Part shown: positions 54,596 to 63,133 of the stretch, piece after piece
How positions within the stretch are numbered: position 1 is the first letter of the stretch
How the letters are laid out: the number at the start of each line of letters is the position of its first letter
Origin: Azospirillum formosense
Lineage (GTDB): Bacteria; Pseudomonadota; Alphaproteobacteria; Azospirillales; Azospirillaceae
DNA length: 64,000 nt
Direction of reading: 5' to 3'
NCBI RefSeq assembly: GCF_040500525.1
Contig: NZ_CP159402.1
Span: 806,001 to 870,000, forward strand
The notes under the pieces: model-generated
Seen by the model: the letters and a program-made list of their open reading frames with translations, nothing else
What the model was told of the DNA's origin: nothing
Databases searched by the model: none
Translations under genes and position numbers: made by a program

Positions 54596-54724
54596 GGCTG
54601 GCTCACCTTGATCGGGGACCCCGCTCCCCTCGAACGAAAAAGGTGAGCACGGGTTCCCGCAAGGCAACATGGCCATGCGTATGGTATTCCTCTCCGCACG
54701 CGCAAAAAGGGTATAGGCAAAAAC

Positions 54725-55264
54725 TCAGGACTTCGGGCGGAATGCCTTGCAGACCAATGGGTCAGTGTCGATGCGCGCCGCGCCGATCAGATCGAGGCAG
54801 TACGGAATTGCCGGAAAGACCGCCATCAGGCAGTCGTGGATGGCCGAAGGCTTGCCCGGAAGGTTCACGATCAGGCTGCTGCCGCGGATTCCCGCGGTCT
54901 GGCGCGACAGGATAGCGGTCGGCACCACGGTCAGGCTGACCGACCGCATCAGCTCGCCGAAGCCGGGCATCATCTTTTCGCAGACCTGCTTCGTCGCCTC
55001 CGGCGTCACGTCGCGCGGGGCGGGGCCGGTGCCGCCGGTGGTGACGATCAGGTCGCAGCGCTCCCGGTCGGCCAGCTCGATCAGGGTGGCGGCGATGCCC
55101 GCGCGGTCGTCGGGGATGACGCGGGCCACCGGCTCCCAGGGGGAGGCGACGATGCGCTCCAGCTCCTCCCGGATGGCCGGGCCGCCCTGGTCCTCGTAGA
55201 TGCCCCGGCTGGCCCGGTCGGACACGGTGACGATGCCGATGCGGGCGGGTGTCAAGGAGGTCAT
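54725..55264 (-). CDS. mogA: Molybdopterin adenylyltransferase
   Basis: A 179-residue enzyme that adenylates molybdopterin before molybdenum insertion in cofactor synthesis. Motifs are IGIVTVSDRASRGIYEDQGG, VIPDDRAGI, LIVTTGGTGPAPRDVTPEAT (the GGTG substrate loop) and SSLIVNLPGKPSAIHDCLMA. It lies 31 bp downstream of ccoG on the same strand and may share its transcript. It supports the molybdenum-enzyme theme with the CoxL-like and ModE-like genes. Confidence 0.95.
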   Translation of the reverse strand: MTSLTPARIGIVTVSDRASRGIYEDQGGPAIREELERIVASPWEPVARVIPDDRAGIAATLIELADRERCDLIVTTGGTGPAPRDVTPEATKQVCEKMMPGFGELMRSVSLTVVPTAILSRQTAGIRGSSLIVNLPGKPSAIHDCLMAVFPAIPYCLDLIGAARIDTDPLVCKAFRPKS

Positions 55265-55295
55265 GGGCGGTGGTCCTTCCCGAATGGCGGCGGGC

Positions 55296-56759
55296 TTACT
55301 TGGCGCCCGGCCCCAGGAACACGCTCTTGTAGCTGTCCCGGTCGCCGTTGTTGGTGTCGGTCAGCTGGAAGGTGACCGGGGTGGAGGCGTCCGGCACCGA
55401 CTCGCGCGGCACCGTGACATAGACGCGGTAGGTCGCCACGCTGTCCGGGGAGGCGGAGATGTGGCTGACCGCGCTGCCGCTGTCCTCGTCGCGCTCGCCC
55501 ACCACCTTCACCTCGGCGCCGGCGATGCCGCTGGCGGCCAGCGTGTAGGAGCGGTCCTGGCGGGTCTTGTTGGAGACCTTGAAGGTGTAGGCGTTGCGGA
55601 TGGTGCCGTCCTGCAGCGTGACGAACAGCGGGGCGCGGTCGCGCTGCACGGCGATGTCCAGCCGCGGGCGCAGCGCGTAGCTCCAGGCCATGGCGCCGGT
55701 GATCACCAGCATCAGCAGGCCGTAGACGATGGTGCGCGGACGGATCAGCCGCCACTGGTAGGGCTTGCCCTGGGCGCGGGTGTCCTGGGCGGCCAGGCTG
55801 TCGAAGCGGATCAGCCCCTTCGGCAGGTCCTGCGACACCATGATGCTGTCGCAGGCGTCGGCGCACAGGCCGCAATTGATGCAGTCCGCCTGCTCGCCGG
55901 TGCGGATGTCCACGCCGACCGGGCAGACCTGAACGCACTGGCCGCAGTCGATGCAGTCGCCGAAGCCCTTGGAGCGGCGCTCGTCCCAGCTCTGCGACTT
56001 GCGCTTCGGGCCGCGGGTGTCGCCGCGCAGCGTGTCGTAGGTGACGACGAGGCTGTGCTCGTCCAGCATCGCGGTCTGGATGCGCGGCCACGGGCACATG
56101 TAGTAGCACATCTGCTCGCGCGTCCAGCCGGCCATGACGTAGGTCATGCCCGCGAACAGCGCGAAGAAGCCCGCCGCTTCATAGGACGCGTCGAAGGTCA
56201 GCAGATCGGCGGCGAGCCGCGGCGCGTCGGTGAAGAAGGCGACGAAACCGAAGCCGGTGACCAGCGAGAGCGCCAGCCAGCCGGCGTGCTTCCCGGTCTT
56301 GCGCAGGACCTTCCGGGCGTTCCAGGGCGCCTTGTCCAGGCGGATGCGCTCCGCCCGGTCGCCCTCGAAGGCGCGCTCGATCCAGACGAACAGGTCGGTC
56401 CACACCGTCTGGGGACAGGTGAAGCCGCACCAGACGCGCCCGGCCAGCGCCGTCGCCAGGAAGAGGCCCAGCGCCGCCACGATCAGCACGCCGGTGAGGT
56501 AGTAGATCTCCTGCGGCCAGATCTCGATCCAGAAGATGAAGAAGCGCGGCGTCGTCAGGTCGAACAGCACCGCCTGGGCCGGCGCGTCGGGGCCGCGTTC
56601 CCAGCGAATCCACGGGGCGATGAAGAAGACCGCCAGAAGCACCCAGGTCAGGATGGTCTTCCAGCGCCGATAGCGTCCGGAGACGGCCTTCGGGTGGATC
56701 TTCTTGTGGCTTTCGAAAAACTGGACTTTCGCCGGCGTGACAACGCTTCCGTCGGGCAT
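55296..56759 (-). CDS. ccoG: CcoG/FixG/RdxA cytochrome oxidase accessory ferredoxin
   Basis: A 487-residue membrane iron-sulfur protein needed for copper delivery to cbb3-type cytochrome oxidase. Membrane segments lie at about residues 35-55, 85-105, 160-180, 195-210 and 340-360. VWCGFTCPQTVWTDLF and YYMCPWPRIQ are conserved Cys motifs; two 4Fe-4S clusters follow in CIDCGQCVQVCPVGVDIRTG and CINCGLCADACDSIM. The C-terminal FixG Ig-like domain covers about 360-487. An Fnr box lies 67-80 bp upstream of ATG 56759. The usual ccoNOQP and fixHIS genes are not in the window. Confidence 0.95.
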   Translation of the reverse strand: MPDGSVVTPAKVQFFESHKKIHPKAVSGRYRRWKTILTWVLLAVFFIAPWIRWERGPDAPAQAVLFDLTTPRFFIFWIEIWPQEIYYLTGVLIVAALGLFLATALAGRVWCGFTCPQTVWTDLFVWIERAFEGDRAERIRLDKAPWNARKVLRKTGKHAGWLALSLVTGFGFVAFFTDAPRLAADLLTFDASYEAAGFFALFAGMTYVMAGWTREQMCYYMCPWPRIQTAMLDEHSLVVTYDTLRGDTRGPKRKSQSWDERRSKGFGDCIDCGQCVQVCPVGVDIRTGEQADCINCGLCADACDSIMVSQDLPKGLIRFDSLAAQDTRAQGKPYQWRLIRPRTIVYGLLMLVITGAMAWSYALRPRLDIAVQRDRAPLFVTLQDGTIRNAYTFKVSNKTRQDRSYTLAASGIAGAEVKVVGERDEDSGSAVSHISASPDSVATYRVYVTVPRESVPDASTPVTFQLTDTNNGDRDSYKSVFLGPGAK

Positions 56760-56825
56760 ATCGTCTGCCTTGGCTCCGGATAGGGACGCAAGACCGGACA
56801 ATAGCGGACAGGACCCGAGCGCCTC

Positions 56826-56839
56826 TTGATCGGGATCAA
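56826..56839 (-). promoter_or_regulatory. Fnr/FixK box upstream of ccoG
   Basis: TTGAT-N4-ATCAA, a perfect match to the Fnr/FixK anaerobox, with arms extending to 7 bp (TCTTGAT and ATCAAGA). It lies in the ybaN-ccoG gap, 67 bp upstream of the ccoG start, so ccoG and perhaps mogA should be induced at low oxygen. Confidence 0.85.
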
Positions 56840-56943
56840 GACGAGAACGGATTTGAAAAATCCCCGGAATTCAAAAGGATTTTTCTGCGGCGCTGGTGAC
56901 CGGCCGGATTCCGGGGTTGTAATACGTCCAACTGCCGATTGGC

Positions 56944-57432
56944 TCAAGCTTCGTTTCGCAATGCGGAAACGTTTCCGTCTTCCGCGGCCGCGGCGTCGGG
57001 GGCCGCGTCCGTCGGCCAGGACCGGGACGGAGAGGGGCGGGTGACGATGTAGACGGCCACCGCGGCCATGCAGGCGCCGGCCAGGACGGGGACCAGCGGG
57101 CGGCTGGCGGTCAGCGCCACGATCGCCCAGCTCACGCCCATGCCGACCAGCGCCGCCGCCTTGGCCTTGCGGGGGATCGCCCCCTCGGCCTGCCAATCGC
57201 GCAGCAGCGGGCCGAAGCGCGGGTCGCGGTACAGCCGGTCGCGGAGCGCCGGGCTGCTCTTGGCGAAGGCCCCGGCGGCCAGCAGCAGGAACGGGGTGGT
57301 CGGCAGGAGCGGCAGCACGGTGCCGGCGATGCCCAGCCCGACCGCGGCGTAGCCCAGCGCCAGCCACAGCCGGCGCCGCAGGGGCGAGGCGCAGACGGAG
57401 GCGTCCTCCGGAGGGGCGGTCTGGTCATCCAT
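56944..57432 (-). CDS. YbaN family (DUF454) membrane protein
   Basis: A 162-residue inner-membrane protein with about three to four hydrophobic segments. The DUF454 pattern is present: LGYAAVGLGIAGTVLPLLPTTPFLLLA, FAKSSPALRDRLYRDPRFGP and RDWQAEGAIPRKAKAAALVG. Biochemical function unknown. The C-terminus is a variable acidic/Ala-rich tail. It shares the strand with yqaA, 18 bp downstream of that gene's stop. Confidence 0.9.
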   Translation of the reverse strand: MDDQTAPPEDASVCASPLRRRLWLALGYAAVGLGIAGTVLPLLPTTPFLLLAAGAFAKSSPALRDRLYRDPRFGPLLRDWQAEGAIPRKAKAAALVGMGVSWAIVALTASRPLVPVLAGACMAAVAVYIVTRPSPSRSWPTDAAPDAAAAEDGNVSALRNEA

Positions 57433-57450
57433 AGGCTGAATGTAGGACGC

Positions 57451-57876
57451 TCACACGGCCAGGACCAGCACCGCGTAGCGGGCGGCCTTGCCGGCCGTGA
57501 CGAGCAGCAGGAACAAGCGGATGTCCACCCGCAGGATGCCGGCCACCAGCGTGAGCGGGTCGCCGATCACGGGCATCCAGGCGAGCAGCAGCGACCACAC
57601 CCCGAACCGCTGGTACCAGCCGGTGGCCCGCGCGACCATCGTGGCCGGAACCGGGAACCAGCGGCGGTCCTGGAAATGCATCAGGTAGCGGCCGAGCGCC
57701 CAGTTGACCACCGACCCCAGCACATTGCCCACCGTGGCGAAGAGCAGCAGCGCCAGATGGTCGTAGTTGCCGGAGGCGTGCATGCCGACCAGCAGGATTT
57801 CCGATTGCGCCGGGAAGATGGTCGCGGCGAGGAACGCGGTCAGGAACAGCCCGCCATAGGCGGCGATCTCGGGCAT
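57451..57876 (-). CDS. YqaA family (DedA-related) membrane protein
   Basis: A 141-residue protein with three to four membrane segments. YqaA-type features are GGLFLTAFLAATIFPAQSEI, LLLFATVGNVLGSVVNWALG, RRWFPVPATMVARATGWYQR and FGVWSLLLAWMPVIGDPLTL. It is a distant DedA/SNARE-associated family member. Start at 57876 gives MPEIAAYGG. Divergent from the histidine kinase gene. Confidence 0.9.
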   Translation of the reverse strand: MPEIAAYGGLFLTAFLAATIFPAQSEILLVGMHASGNYDHLALLLFATVGNVLGSVVNWALGRYLMHFQDRRWFPVPATMVARATGWYQRFGVWSLLLAWMPVIGDPLTLVAGILRVDIRLFLLLVTAGKAARYAVLVLAV

Positions 57877-58099
57877 GCGGCGGTCGGTCCTTCCAGGCCA
57901 AGGGATGGCGGAGGCTAGAACATGGGTGCGCATACAGGGATGCGGGAGGCGCCATGGTGCAGGTGCGGTGATCTGGTGTAGATTCATTTTGTATGAATTC
58001 GCAGCGGATGGACTCGGGACGCCCGAACCGTCTCGCGCGGTGGGCGTCGTCTTGAGGACTTGCAGGGCCGTCTTGGGGAATGAATGGGAGTGTTCGCGG

Positions 58100-60424
58100 A
58101 TGGCCGCTGCCGGCCTTGCCCGCTTTGATGGCAACGGGCGCCTGATCTGGGCCAACGCCGTGTTCCGGGCGTCGCTGGGCGGTTGTCCGGGGGACAGCCT
58201 CGACGCCCTTCTGGCGGCGCTTCCGCTGCGTGAGGACGCCGCCGCGGCGGCGGACCGGTTGCGCGCCGGGGAGACGGTGGCGCTTGCGGTGCCGCCGGAC
58301 GGGCGGCGCGGACTCCTGATTCCGGCGGAGGGCGAGGGCGGCGAACTGGTGGTGACCTACACCGGCGATGCCGGCGCCCCGCAGAAGGAAACCGGCTTCA
58401 TCGGCCTGGAGGATCTGCTCGGCGAGCGGGCCGGCGAGGCGGAGCGGGCGATCATGCAGGCCATCGCCGTTCCCCTGGTGGTGACCCGGCTGTCCGACGG
58501 TCTGGTCATGGCGGTCAACCAGCCCGCCGGCCAGCTGTTCGGGGTGCCGCTCGACGATGTGGTGGGGCGCAGCTTCGCCAAAGACTATTACACCGATCCG
58601 GCGGAGCGGGCGCGGCTGCTCGCCGCCCTGCGCGACGGAGCCGGCGGCGTGGACGGCTTCGAGACCCGGCTGTGCCGGCCCGACGGCAGCGATCTCTGGG
58701 CGATGGTCTCCGCGCGGCGGTTCCGCTTCCGGGGCGAGGACGCCATGCTCGCCTGCATCAGCGACATCTCCGCCCGCAAGCGGACCGAACAGGCGCTCGA
58801 AGCCCAGTGGGACCAGACCAGGGCGGTCCTGAACGGGCTGGGGCAGGGGGTGATGGCCTTCGACCGGGGGCTCCGCCTCGTCGCCTGGAACGGCCGGGCC
58901 GGGGAGCTTCTGGGGCTGGAGCCGGAGTTCCTGACTTATCACACGTCCTACGGCGCCATCGCTGGGCGGGTCGGGGAGGGGCTGGCCTTCGGGCCGGGGG
59001 ACATGTGTTCCGACGCCTCGTCCGACGGCGGCCCGCCCGCGGCCCCGGGGGCGCCGCTGCCCGCCCGGCCGACCCCGGACGAGCGGTCCTGGGAATGCAC
59101 CCGTTCCGACGGTCAGGTGCTGGAATGCCTGATCCGGCCCCTGCCCGACGGCGGCTTCGTCGTCACCTACACCGACGTGACCGAGCGGCGGAACGCCGAG
59201 CGGGAGGTCATCGCCAGCCGGGAGCTGTTCGAGCTGGCGATCCGGGCGGCGCGCGAGGGTATTTGGCAATGGGACGTCCGCACGGGGGAGCTGTGGCTGT
59301 CGCCCTACTGGTGGGGAATGCTCGGCTACGGCGAGGACGAGATGGTCAACACCGCCGCCCGCTGGGCCGAGCTGATCCTGCCCGAGGATCGCGCGCTGTC
59401 GGCCCAGATGGCCCGCGATATGATCAACGGCGCGATGGGTGAATGCCAGTTCATCCTGCGCTTCCGCCACAAGCGCGGCACCGTGGTCCATATGTTGAGC
59501 CGCGCCATCCGCGTTCTTGGTCCGGACGGCGAGCTGTTCCGCATCGTCGGTTCGCACACCGACGTGTCGGACCGCGTCCATGCGGAGGAGCGCGCCCACG
59601 CCGCGCGGGAGGACGCCGAACGCGCGCTCCGTGACCTGAAGGAAGCGCAGGCCCATCTGATCCAGTCCGAGAAGATGGCGGCGCTCGGTTCCCTGGTGGC
59701 GGGGGTGGCGCACGAGATCAACACGCCCATCGGCATCGCGCTGACCGGCGCTTCTCTGGTGGCGGAGCGCACCCGCGTCATCCGGCGGGATTTCGAGGCG
59801 GGAACGCTGCGCCGGCCCGATTTCGCCGACTTCCTCGAGACGGCGGGGGAAGCGGCGCAGCTGATGCTGCTGAACATCGATCGCGCCGCCCAGCTGATCC
59901 AGAGCTTCAAGCAGATCGCCGTGGATCAGGCGAGCGAGGAGCGCCGCGTCTTCGACCTGCGCGACTACATCGACGAGGTTCTGCGCAGCCTGGGCGTCCG
60001 CATCAAGCGGGCGGCCCACAGTGTGGAGGTGGACTGCCCGGCGGACCTGCTGATCGACGGCTATCCGGGAGCGCTCAGCCAGGTTCTGACCAATCTGGTG
60101 ATGAACTCGATCATCCACGGCTACGCGCCGGGGCAGCACGGCGTGCTGCGCGTCACCGCGCGCGCGGTGGGCGCCAACGAGGTGGAACTGGTCTACGCCG
60201 ACGACGGGCGGGGCATCCCGCCCGAGCTGCACGGCAAGGTGTTCGAGCCCTTCTTCACCACCAGCCGCGGCACGGGGGGCAGCGGGCTGGGGCTGAACAT
60301 CGTCTACAACATCGCCACCCGCAAGCTGAAGGGCCGCATCGCGCTGGACAGCGCGCCGGGCCGCGGCACGACCTTCACCCTGCGCTTCCCCCGCGTCGCG
60401 CCGGCGGAGCGTCCCCCGGCCTGA
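58100..60424 (+). CDS. PAS-domain sensor histidine kinase
   Basis: A 774-residue soluble kinase. PAS-like domains are at about residues 1-95 (AGLARFDGNGRLIWANAVFR), 115-230 (DGLVMAVNQPAGQLFGVPLD, ending DISARKRTEQALEAQ), 240-370 (a PAS-7-type, LNGLGQGVMAFDRGLRLVAW) and 375-505 (REGIWQWDVRTGELWLSPYW). The kinase core has the phospho-acceptor His near 538 in VAHEINTPIGIAL and an ATPase domain with NLVMNSIIHGY, DDGRGIP and GSGLGLNIV. No response regulator is adjacent. ATG 58100 follows GGGAG at 9 nt. Confidence 0.93.
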   Translation: MAAAGLARFDGNGRLIWANAVFRASLGGCPGDSLDALLAALPLREDAAAAADRLRAGETVALAVPPDGRRGLLIPAEGEGGELVVTYTGDAGAPQKETGFIGLEDLLGERAGEAERAIMQAIAVPLVVTRLSDGLVMAVNQPAGQLFGVPLDDVVGRSFAKDYYTDPAERARLLAALRDGAGGVDGFETRLCRPDGSDLWAMVSARRFRFRGEDAMLACISDISARKRTEQALEAQWDQTRAVLNGLGQGVMAFDRGLRLVAWNGRAGELLGLEPEFLTYHTSYGAIAGRVGEGLAFGPGDMCSDASSDGGPPAAPGAPLPARPTPDERSWECTRSDGQVLECLIRPLPDGGFVVTYTDVTERRNAEREVIASRELFELAIRAAREGIWQWDVRTGELWLSPYWWGMLGYGEDEMVNTAARWAELILPEDRALSAQMARDMINGAMGECQFILRFRHKRGTVVHMLSRAIRVLGPDGELFRIVGSHTDVSDRVHAEERAHAAREDAERALRDLKEAQAHLIQSEKMAALGSLVAGVAHEINTPIGIALTGASLVAERTRVIRRDFEAGTLRRPDFADFLETAGEAAQLMLLNIDRAAQLIQSFKQIAVDQASEERRVFDLRDYIDEVLRSLGVRIKRAAHSVEVDCPADLLIDGYPGALSQVLTNLVMNSIIHGYAPGQHGVLRVTARAVGANEVELVYADDGRGIPPELHGKVFEPFFTTSRGTGGSGLGLNIVYNIATRKLKGRIALDSAPGRGTTFTLRFPRVAPAERPPA

Positions 60425-60454
60425 CGGCGTTGCGCCGCCTCGTTGGGCGACCCT

Positions 60455-61897
60455 CTACTGGGCGTCCACCCAGGCGATGCGCAGGATGTTGGTGTTGCCG
60501 GGGGTGCCGAAGGGCACGCCGGCGGTGATGACCAGCCGCTGCCCCTCCACCGCCAGCCCGTCCTCGTAGGCGCAGCGGGCGGCCTTCTGGACCATCTCGT
60601 TGAAGTCGGCGACGTCGGCGGAATGCACGCTGTGCACCCCGTAGGCGAGCTGGAGGCGCCGCGCCGTCTCCAGGCTGGAGGTCAGGCACATGATCGGCAC
60701 CTCCGGCCGCTCGCGGGCGGCGCGCAGGGTGGTGGAGCCGCTGGTGGTGTAGGTGACGATGGCCGCGGCCTGGATGGTGTGGGCGACCTGCCGCGCCGCC
60801 GCGGTCACGGCGTCGGTCGAGGTCTGCTGCGGGTCGGGATGCTGGGCGTCGGTGATGGTGCGGTAGAGCGGGTCCTGCTCGACCCTGCGGGCGATGCGGT
60901 CCATCATCGAGACGGCCTCGATGGGGTAGGTGCCGGCCGCGGTCTCCGCCGACAGCATCACCGCGTCCGCCCCGTCATAGACCGCGGTGGCGACGTCCGA
61001 CGCCTCGGCGCGGGTCGGGGCGGGGGAGCCGATCATCGACTCGAGCATCTGGGTGGCGACGATCACCGGCTTGCCGGCCTTGCGCGATTCGCGGATGATC
61101 CGCTTCTGGATGGTCGGCACGTCCTCCGCCGGCATCTCCACGCCGAGGTCGCCGCGGGCGACCATGACTCCGTCCGACAGTTCGACGATGCGCTCCAGAT
61201 GCTGGATGGCCTGCGGCTTTTCCATCTTCGACAGCAGGGCGGCGCGCCCGGCAACCAGCTTGCGCGCCTCGGCCACGTCCTCCGGCCGTTGCACGAAGGA
61301 CAGGGCCACCCAGTCCACCCCCTGGTCGAGCGCGAAGGCCAGATCCTCGTGATCCTTCGGCGTCAGCGGCGTCAGCGGCAGGACGACGCCCGGCACGTTC
61401 ACGCCCTTGCGGTCGGACAGCCGGCTGCCGGAGAGCACGACGCAGTCGGCGTGGTCCGGGCTGCAATCGAGGACGCGCAGGCGGACCTTCCCGTCGTCCA
61501 CCAGCAGCTCCGCCTCCGGCTCCAGCGCGGCGAAGATCTCCGGGTGGGGCAGGCCGACGCGGGTCGCGTCGCCCGGCTCGGTGGAAAGGTCGAGGCGGAT
61601 GCGGTGTCCCGGCTCGACGGTGACGGGGCCGCCGGCGAAGGTGCCCAGACGCAGCTTCGGCCCCTGCAGGTCGGCCATCACCGCGATGGGATGGTCGAGT
61701 TCCGCCTCCAGCGCGCGCAGCGTGGCGAGGCGCTGGCCGTGGTCCTCGTGGGTGCCGTGGCTGAAGTTCAGGCGGAAGACGTCCACGCCCGCCTCGAACA
61801 GCGCGCGGATCATCTCCGGTGTCGCGGTGGCCGGCCCCAGCGTGGCGACGATCTTGGTCAGGCGGAAGCGCCGGAAGGGGATGCCTTTGCGGGTCAT
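60455..61897 (-). CDS. pyk: Pyruvate kinase
   Basis: A 480-residue glycolytic enzyme making pyruvate and ATP from phosphoenolpyruvate and ADP. Motifs are TKIVATLGPATATPEMIRAL, FRLNFSHGTHEDH, ADLQGPKLRLGTF, the active-site segment LLSKMEKPQAI (catalytic Lys), VARGDLGVEMP and VIVATQMLESMIGSPAPTRA. The C-terminal allosteric-type domain includes TTSGSTTLRAARERP. It stands alone, convergent with the histidine kinase and divergent from the rpsM operon. Confidence 0.97.
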   Translation of the reverse strand: MTRKGIPFRRFRLTKIVATLGPATATPEMIRALFEAGVDVFRLNFSHGTHEDHGQRLATLRALEAELDHPIAVMADLQGPKLRLGTFAGGPVTVEPGHRIRLDLSTEPGDATRVGLPHPEIFAALEPEAELLVDDGKVRLRVLDCSPDHADCVVLSGSRLSDRKGVNVPGVVLPLTPLTPKDHEDLAFALDQGVDWVALSFVQRPEDVAEARKLVAGRAALLSKMEKPQAIQHLERIVELSDGVMVARGDLGVEMPAEDVPTIQKRIIRESRKAGKPVIVATQMLESMIGSPAPTRAEASDVATAVYDGADAVMLSAETAAGTYPIEAVSMMDRIARRVEQDPLYRTITDAQHPDPQQTSTDAVTAAARQVAHTIQAAAIVTYTTSGSTTLRAARERPEVPIMCLTSSLETARRLQLAYGVHSVHSADVADFNEMVQKAARCAYEDGLAVEGQRLVITAGVPFGTPGNTNILRIAWVDAQ

Positions 61898-62032
61898 GGG
61901 TCTGCCTTCTGAGGTGTGCCGTTCGGGGCGGGCCTGCCCATCTCAAGTTCTGCCGTCCGGCTTGTCAACCGCGGGCATCCTCCCCACAATGGTCGGGCAC
62001 CGGGAAAAGCACGGTAACGCCGCAGAACGGCC

Positions 62033-62060
62033 TTGACAGATTTCCGGCTTTTTCTATAGT
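62033..62060 (+). promoter_or_regulatory. Sigma70 promoter of the rpsM-rpsK-rpoA operon
   Basis: Perfect -35 TTGACA (62033-62038) and -10 TATAGT (62055-62060) at 16-bp spacing, followed by a leader of about 150 nt. The leader contains an 8-bp hairpin (62175-62182 with 62187-62194, one G-U pair) shortly before the rpsM ribosome site GAGGAGAG. Confidence 0.85.
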
Positions 62061-62218
62061 CGCACCCTCCCGCGGCCCACCGGGCCTGGCGGGAGACATT
62101 GTGCGTCCCGTATCCGCGTTTTGCCGTCCGGCCTTCGGGTCCCGGCGTCCGGATCGGGGATCAATCGGTGTGTAGGCGGCCCATGAGGGCTGCCGTTGAG
62201 ATATCGAGGAGAGCAGGC

Positions 62219-62587
62219 GTGGCGCGTATCGCTGGCGTCAACATCCCCGCGCAGAAGCGCGTGGAGATCGCGTTGACCTACATTCATGGCATCGGCCCCT
62301 TCAAGGCCAAGGAAATCTGCGCGAAGCTGGAAATCCCGGCGGAGCGTCGTGTGAACCAGCTCACGGACGACGAGATCCTCAAGATCCGCGAGACCATCGA
62401 CGCCGACTACCGCGTCGAGGGCGACCTGCGCCGTTCGGTCGCCATGAACATCAAGCGTCTGATGGACATGGCCTGCTACCGCGGCCTGCGTCACCGCAAG
62501 GGCCTGCCGGTCCGCGGCCAGCGCACCCACACGAACGCCCGCACCCGCAAGGGTCCGGCCAAGCCGATCGCCGGCAAGAAGAAGTAA
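62219..62587 (+). CDS. rpsM: 30S ribosomal protein S13
   Basis: A 122-residue protein of the small-subunit head. It starts at GTG with [20 protein letters not shown], followed by [13 protein letters not shown] (helix-two-turn-helix) and the basic tail [20 protein letters not shown] and [25 protein letters not shown] lies 6 nt upstream. The gene immediately upstream is pyruvate kinase on the other strand, not adk or secY. Confidence 0.98.
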   Translation: MARIAGVNIPAQKRVEIALTYIHGIGPFKAKEICAKLEIPAERRVNQLTDDEILKIRETIDADYRVEGDLRRSVAMNIKRLMDMACYRGLRHRKGLPVRGQRTHTNARTRKGPAKPIAGKKK

Positions 62588-62602
62588 GAGGACGCACGGA
62601 CC

Positions 62603-63001
62603 ATGGCCAAGCCCTCCGCCGCTTCGCAGCGCCTTCGCCGTCGCGAGCGCAAGAACATCACCGCCGGCGTCGCCCATGTGAACGCCTCCTTCAACAACAC
62701 GATGATCACCATCACCGACGCGCAGGGCAACACCATCGCCTGGTCGTCGTCGGGCACGATGGGCTTCAAGGGCTCGCGCAAGTCGACCCCCTACGCCGCC
62801 CAGGTCGCCGCCGAGGACGCGGGCCGCAAGGCCCAGGAGCACGGCATGAAGACCCTCGAGGTCGAGGTGAAGGGTCCGGGTTCGGGTCGTGAGTCGGCGC
62901 TGCGCGCCCTGCAGTCGATCGGCTTCCAGATCACCTCGATCCGCGACGTCACGCCGATCCCGCACAACGGCGTCCGTCCGCCGAAGAAGCGTCGCGTCTA
63001 A
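62603..63001 (+). CDS. rpsK: 30S ribosomal protein S11
   Basis: A 132-residue protein of the small-subunit platform: [56 protein letters not shown] and the conserved end [14 protein letters not shown]. It follows rpsM by 15 bp in the same transcript. Confidence 0.98.
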   Translation: MAKPSAASQRLRRRERKNITAGVAHVNASFNNTMITITDAQGNTIAWSSSGTMGFKGSRKSTPYAAQVAAEDAGRKAQEHGMKTLEVEVKGPGSGRESALRALQSIGFQITSIRDVTPIPHNGVRPPKKRRV

Positions 63002-63022
63002 GAAGCATCGCTACTCCGCACA

Positions 63023-63099
63023 CCGCGGGGACCCGCCGTTCCGGGACAGGCGCCGCAGCCATCGCGGCGCCATCGGATGGGAACGGCCGGTCCCCGCGG
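63023..63099 (+). other. Long hairpin between rpsK and rpoA
   Basis: A 77-nt near-continuous stem: an outer 11-bp arm (63023-63033 with 63089-63099), then after one mismatch an 8-bp arm (63035-63042 with 63080-63087), an internal loop, and a 7-bp inner arm (63050-63056 with 63064-63070) with a 7-nt loop. All three arms are perfect complements. No T-run follows, so it is not a standard terminator. It could be an RNase III processing site or a stability element separating the ribosomal and polymerase messages. Confidence 0.8.
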
Positions 63100-63133
63100 A
63101 CGTGTGTCCACCCCGATGGCATGAGGAAATACC

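Noticed and set aside
57425..60232. 935-codon minus-strand open frame opposite the histidine kinase
   Set aside because: The histidine kinase on the plus strand has all catalytic motifs; the minus frame has none apart from its extreme end, which reads a shifted yqaA.
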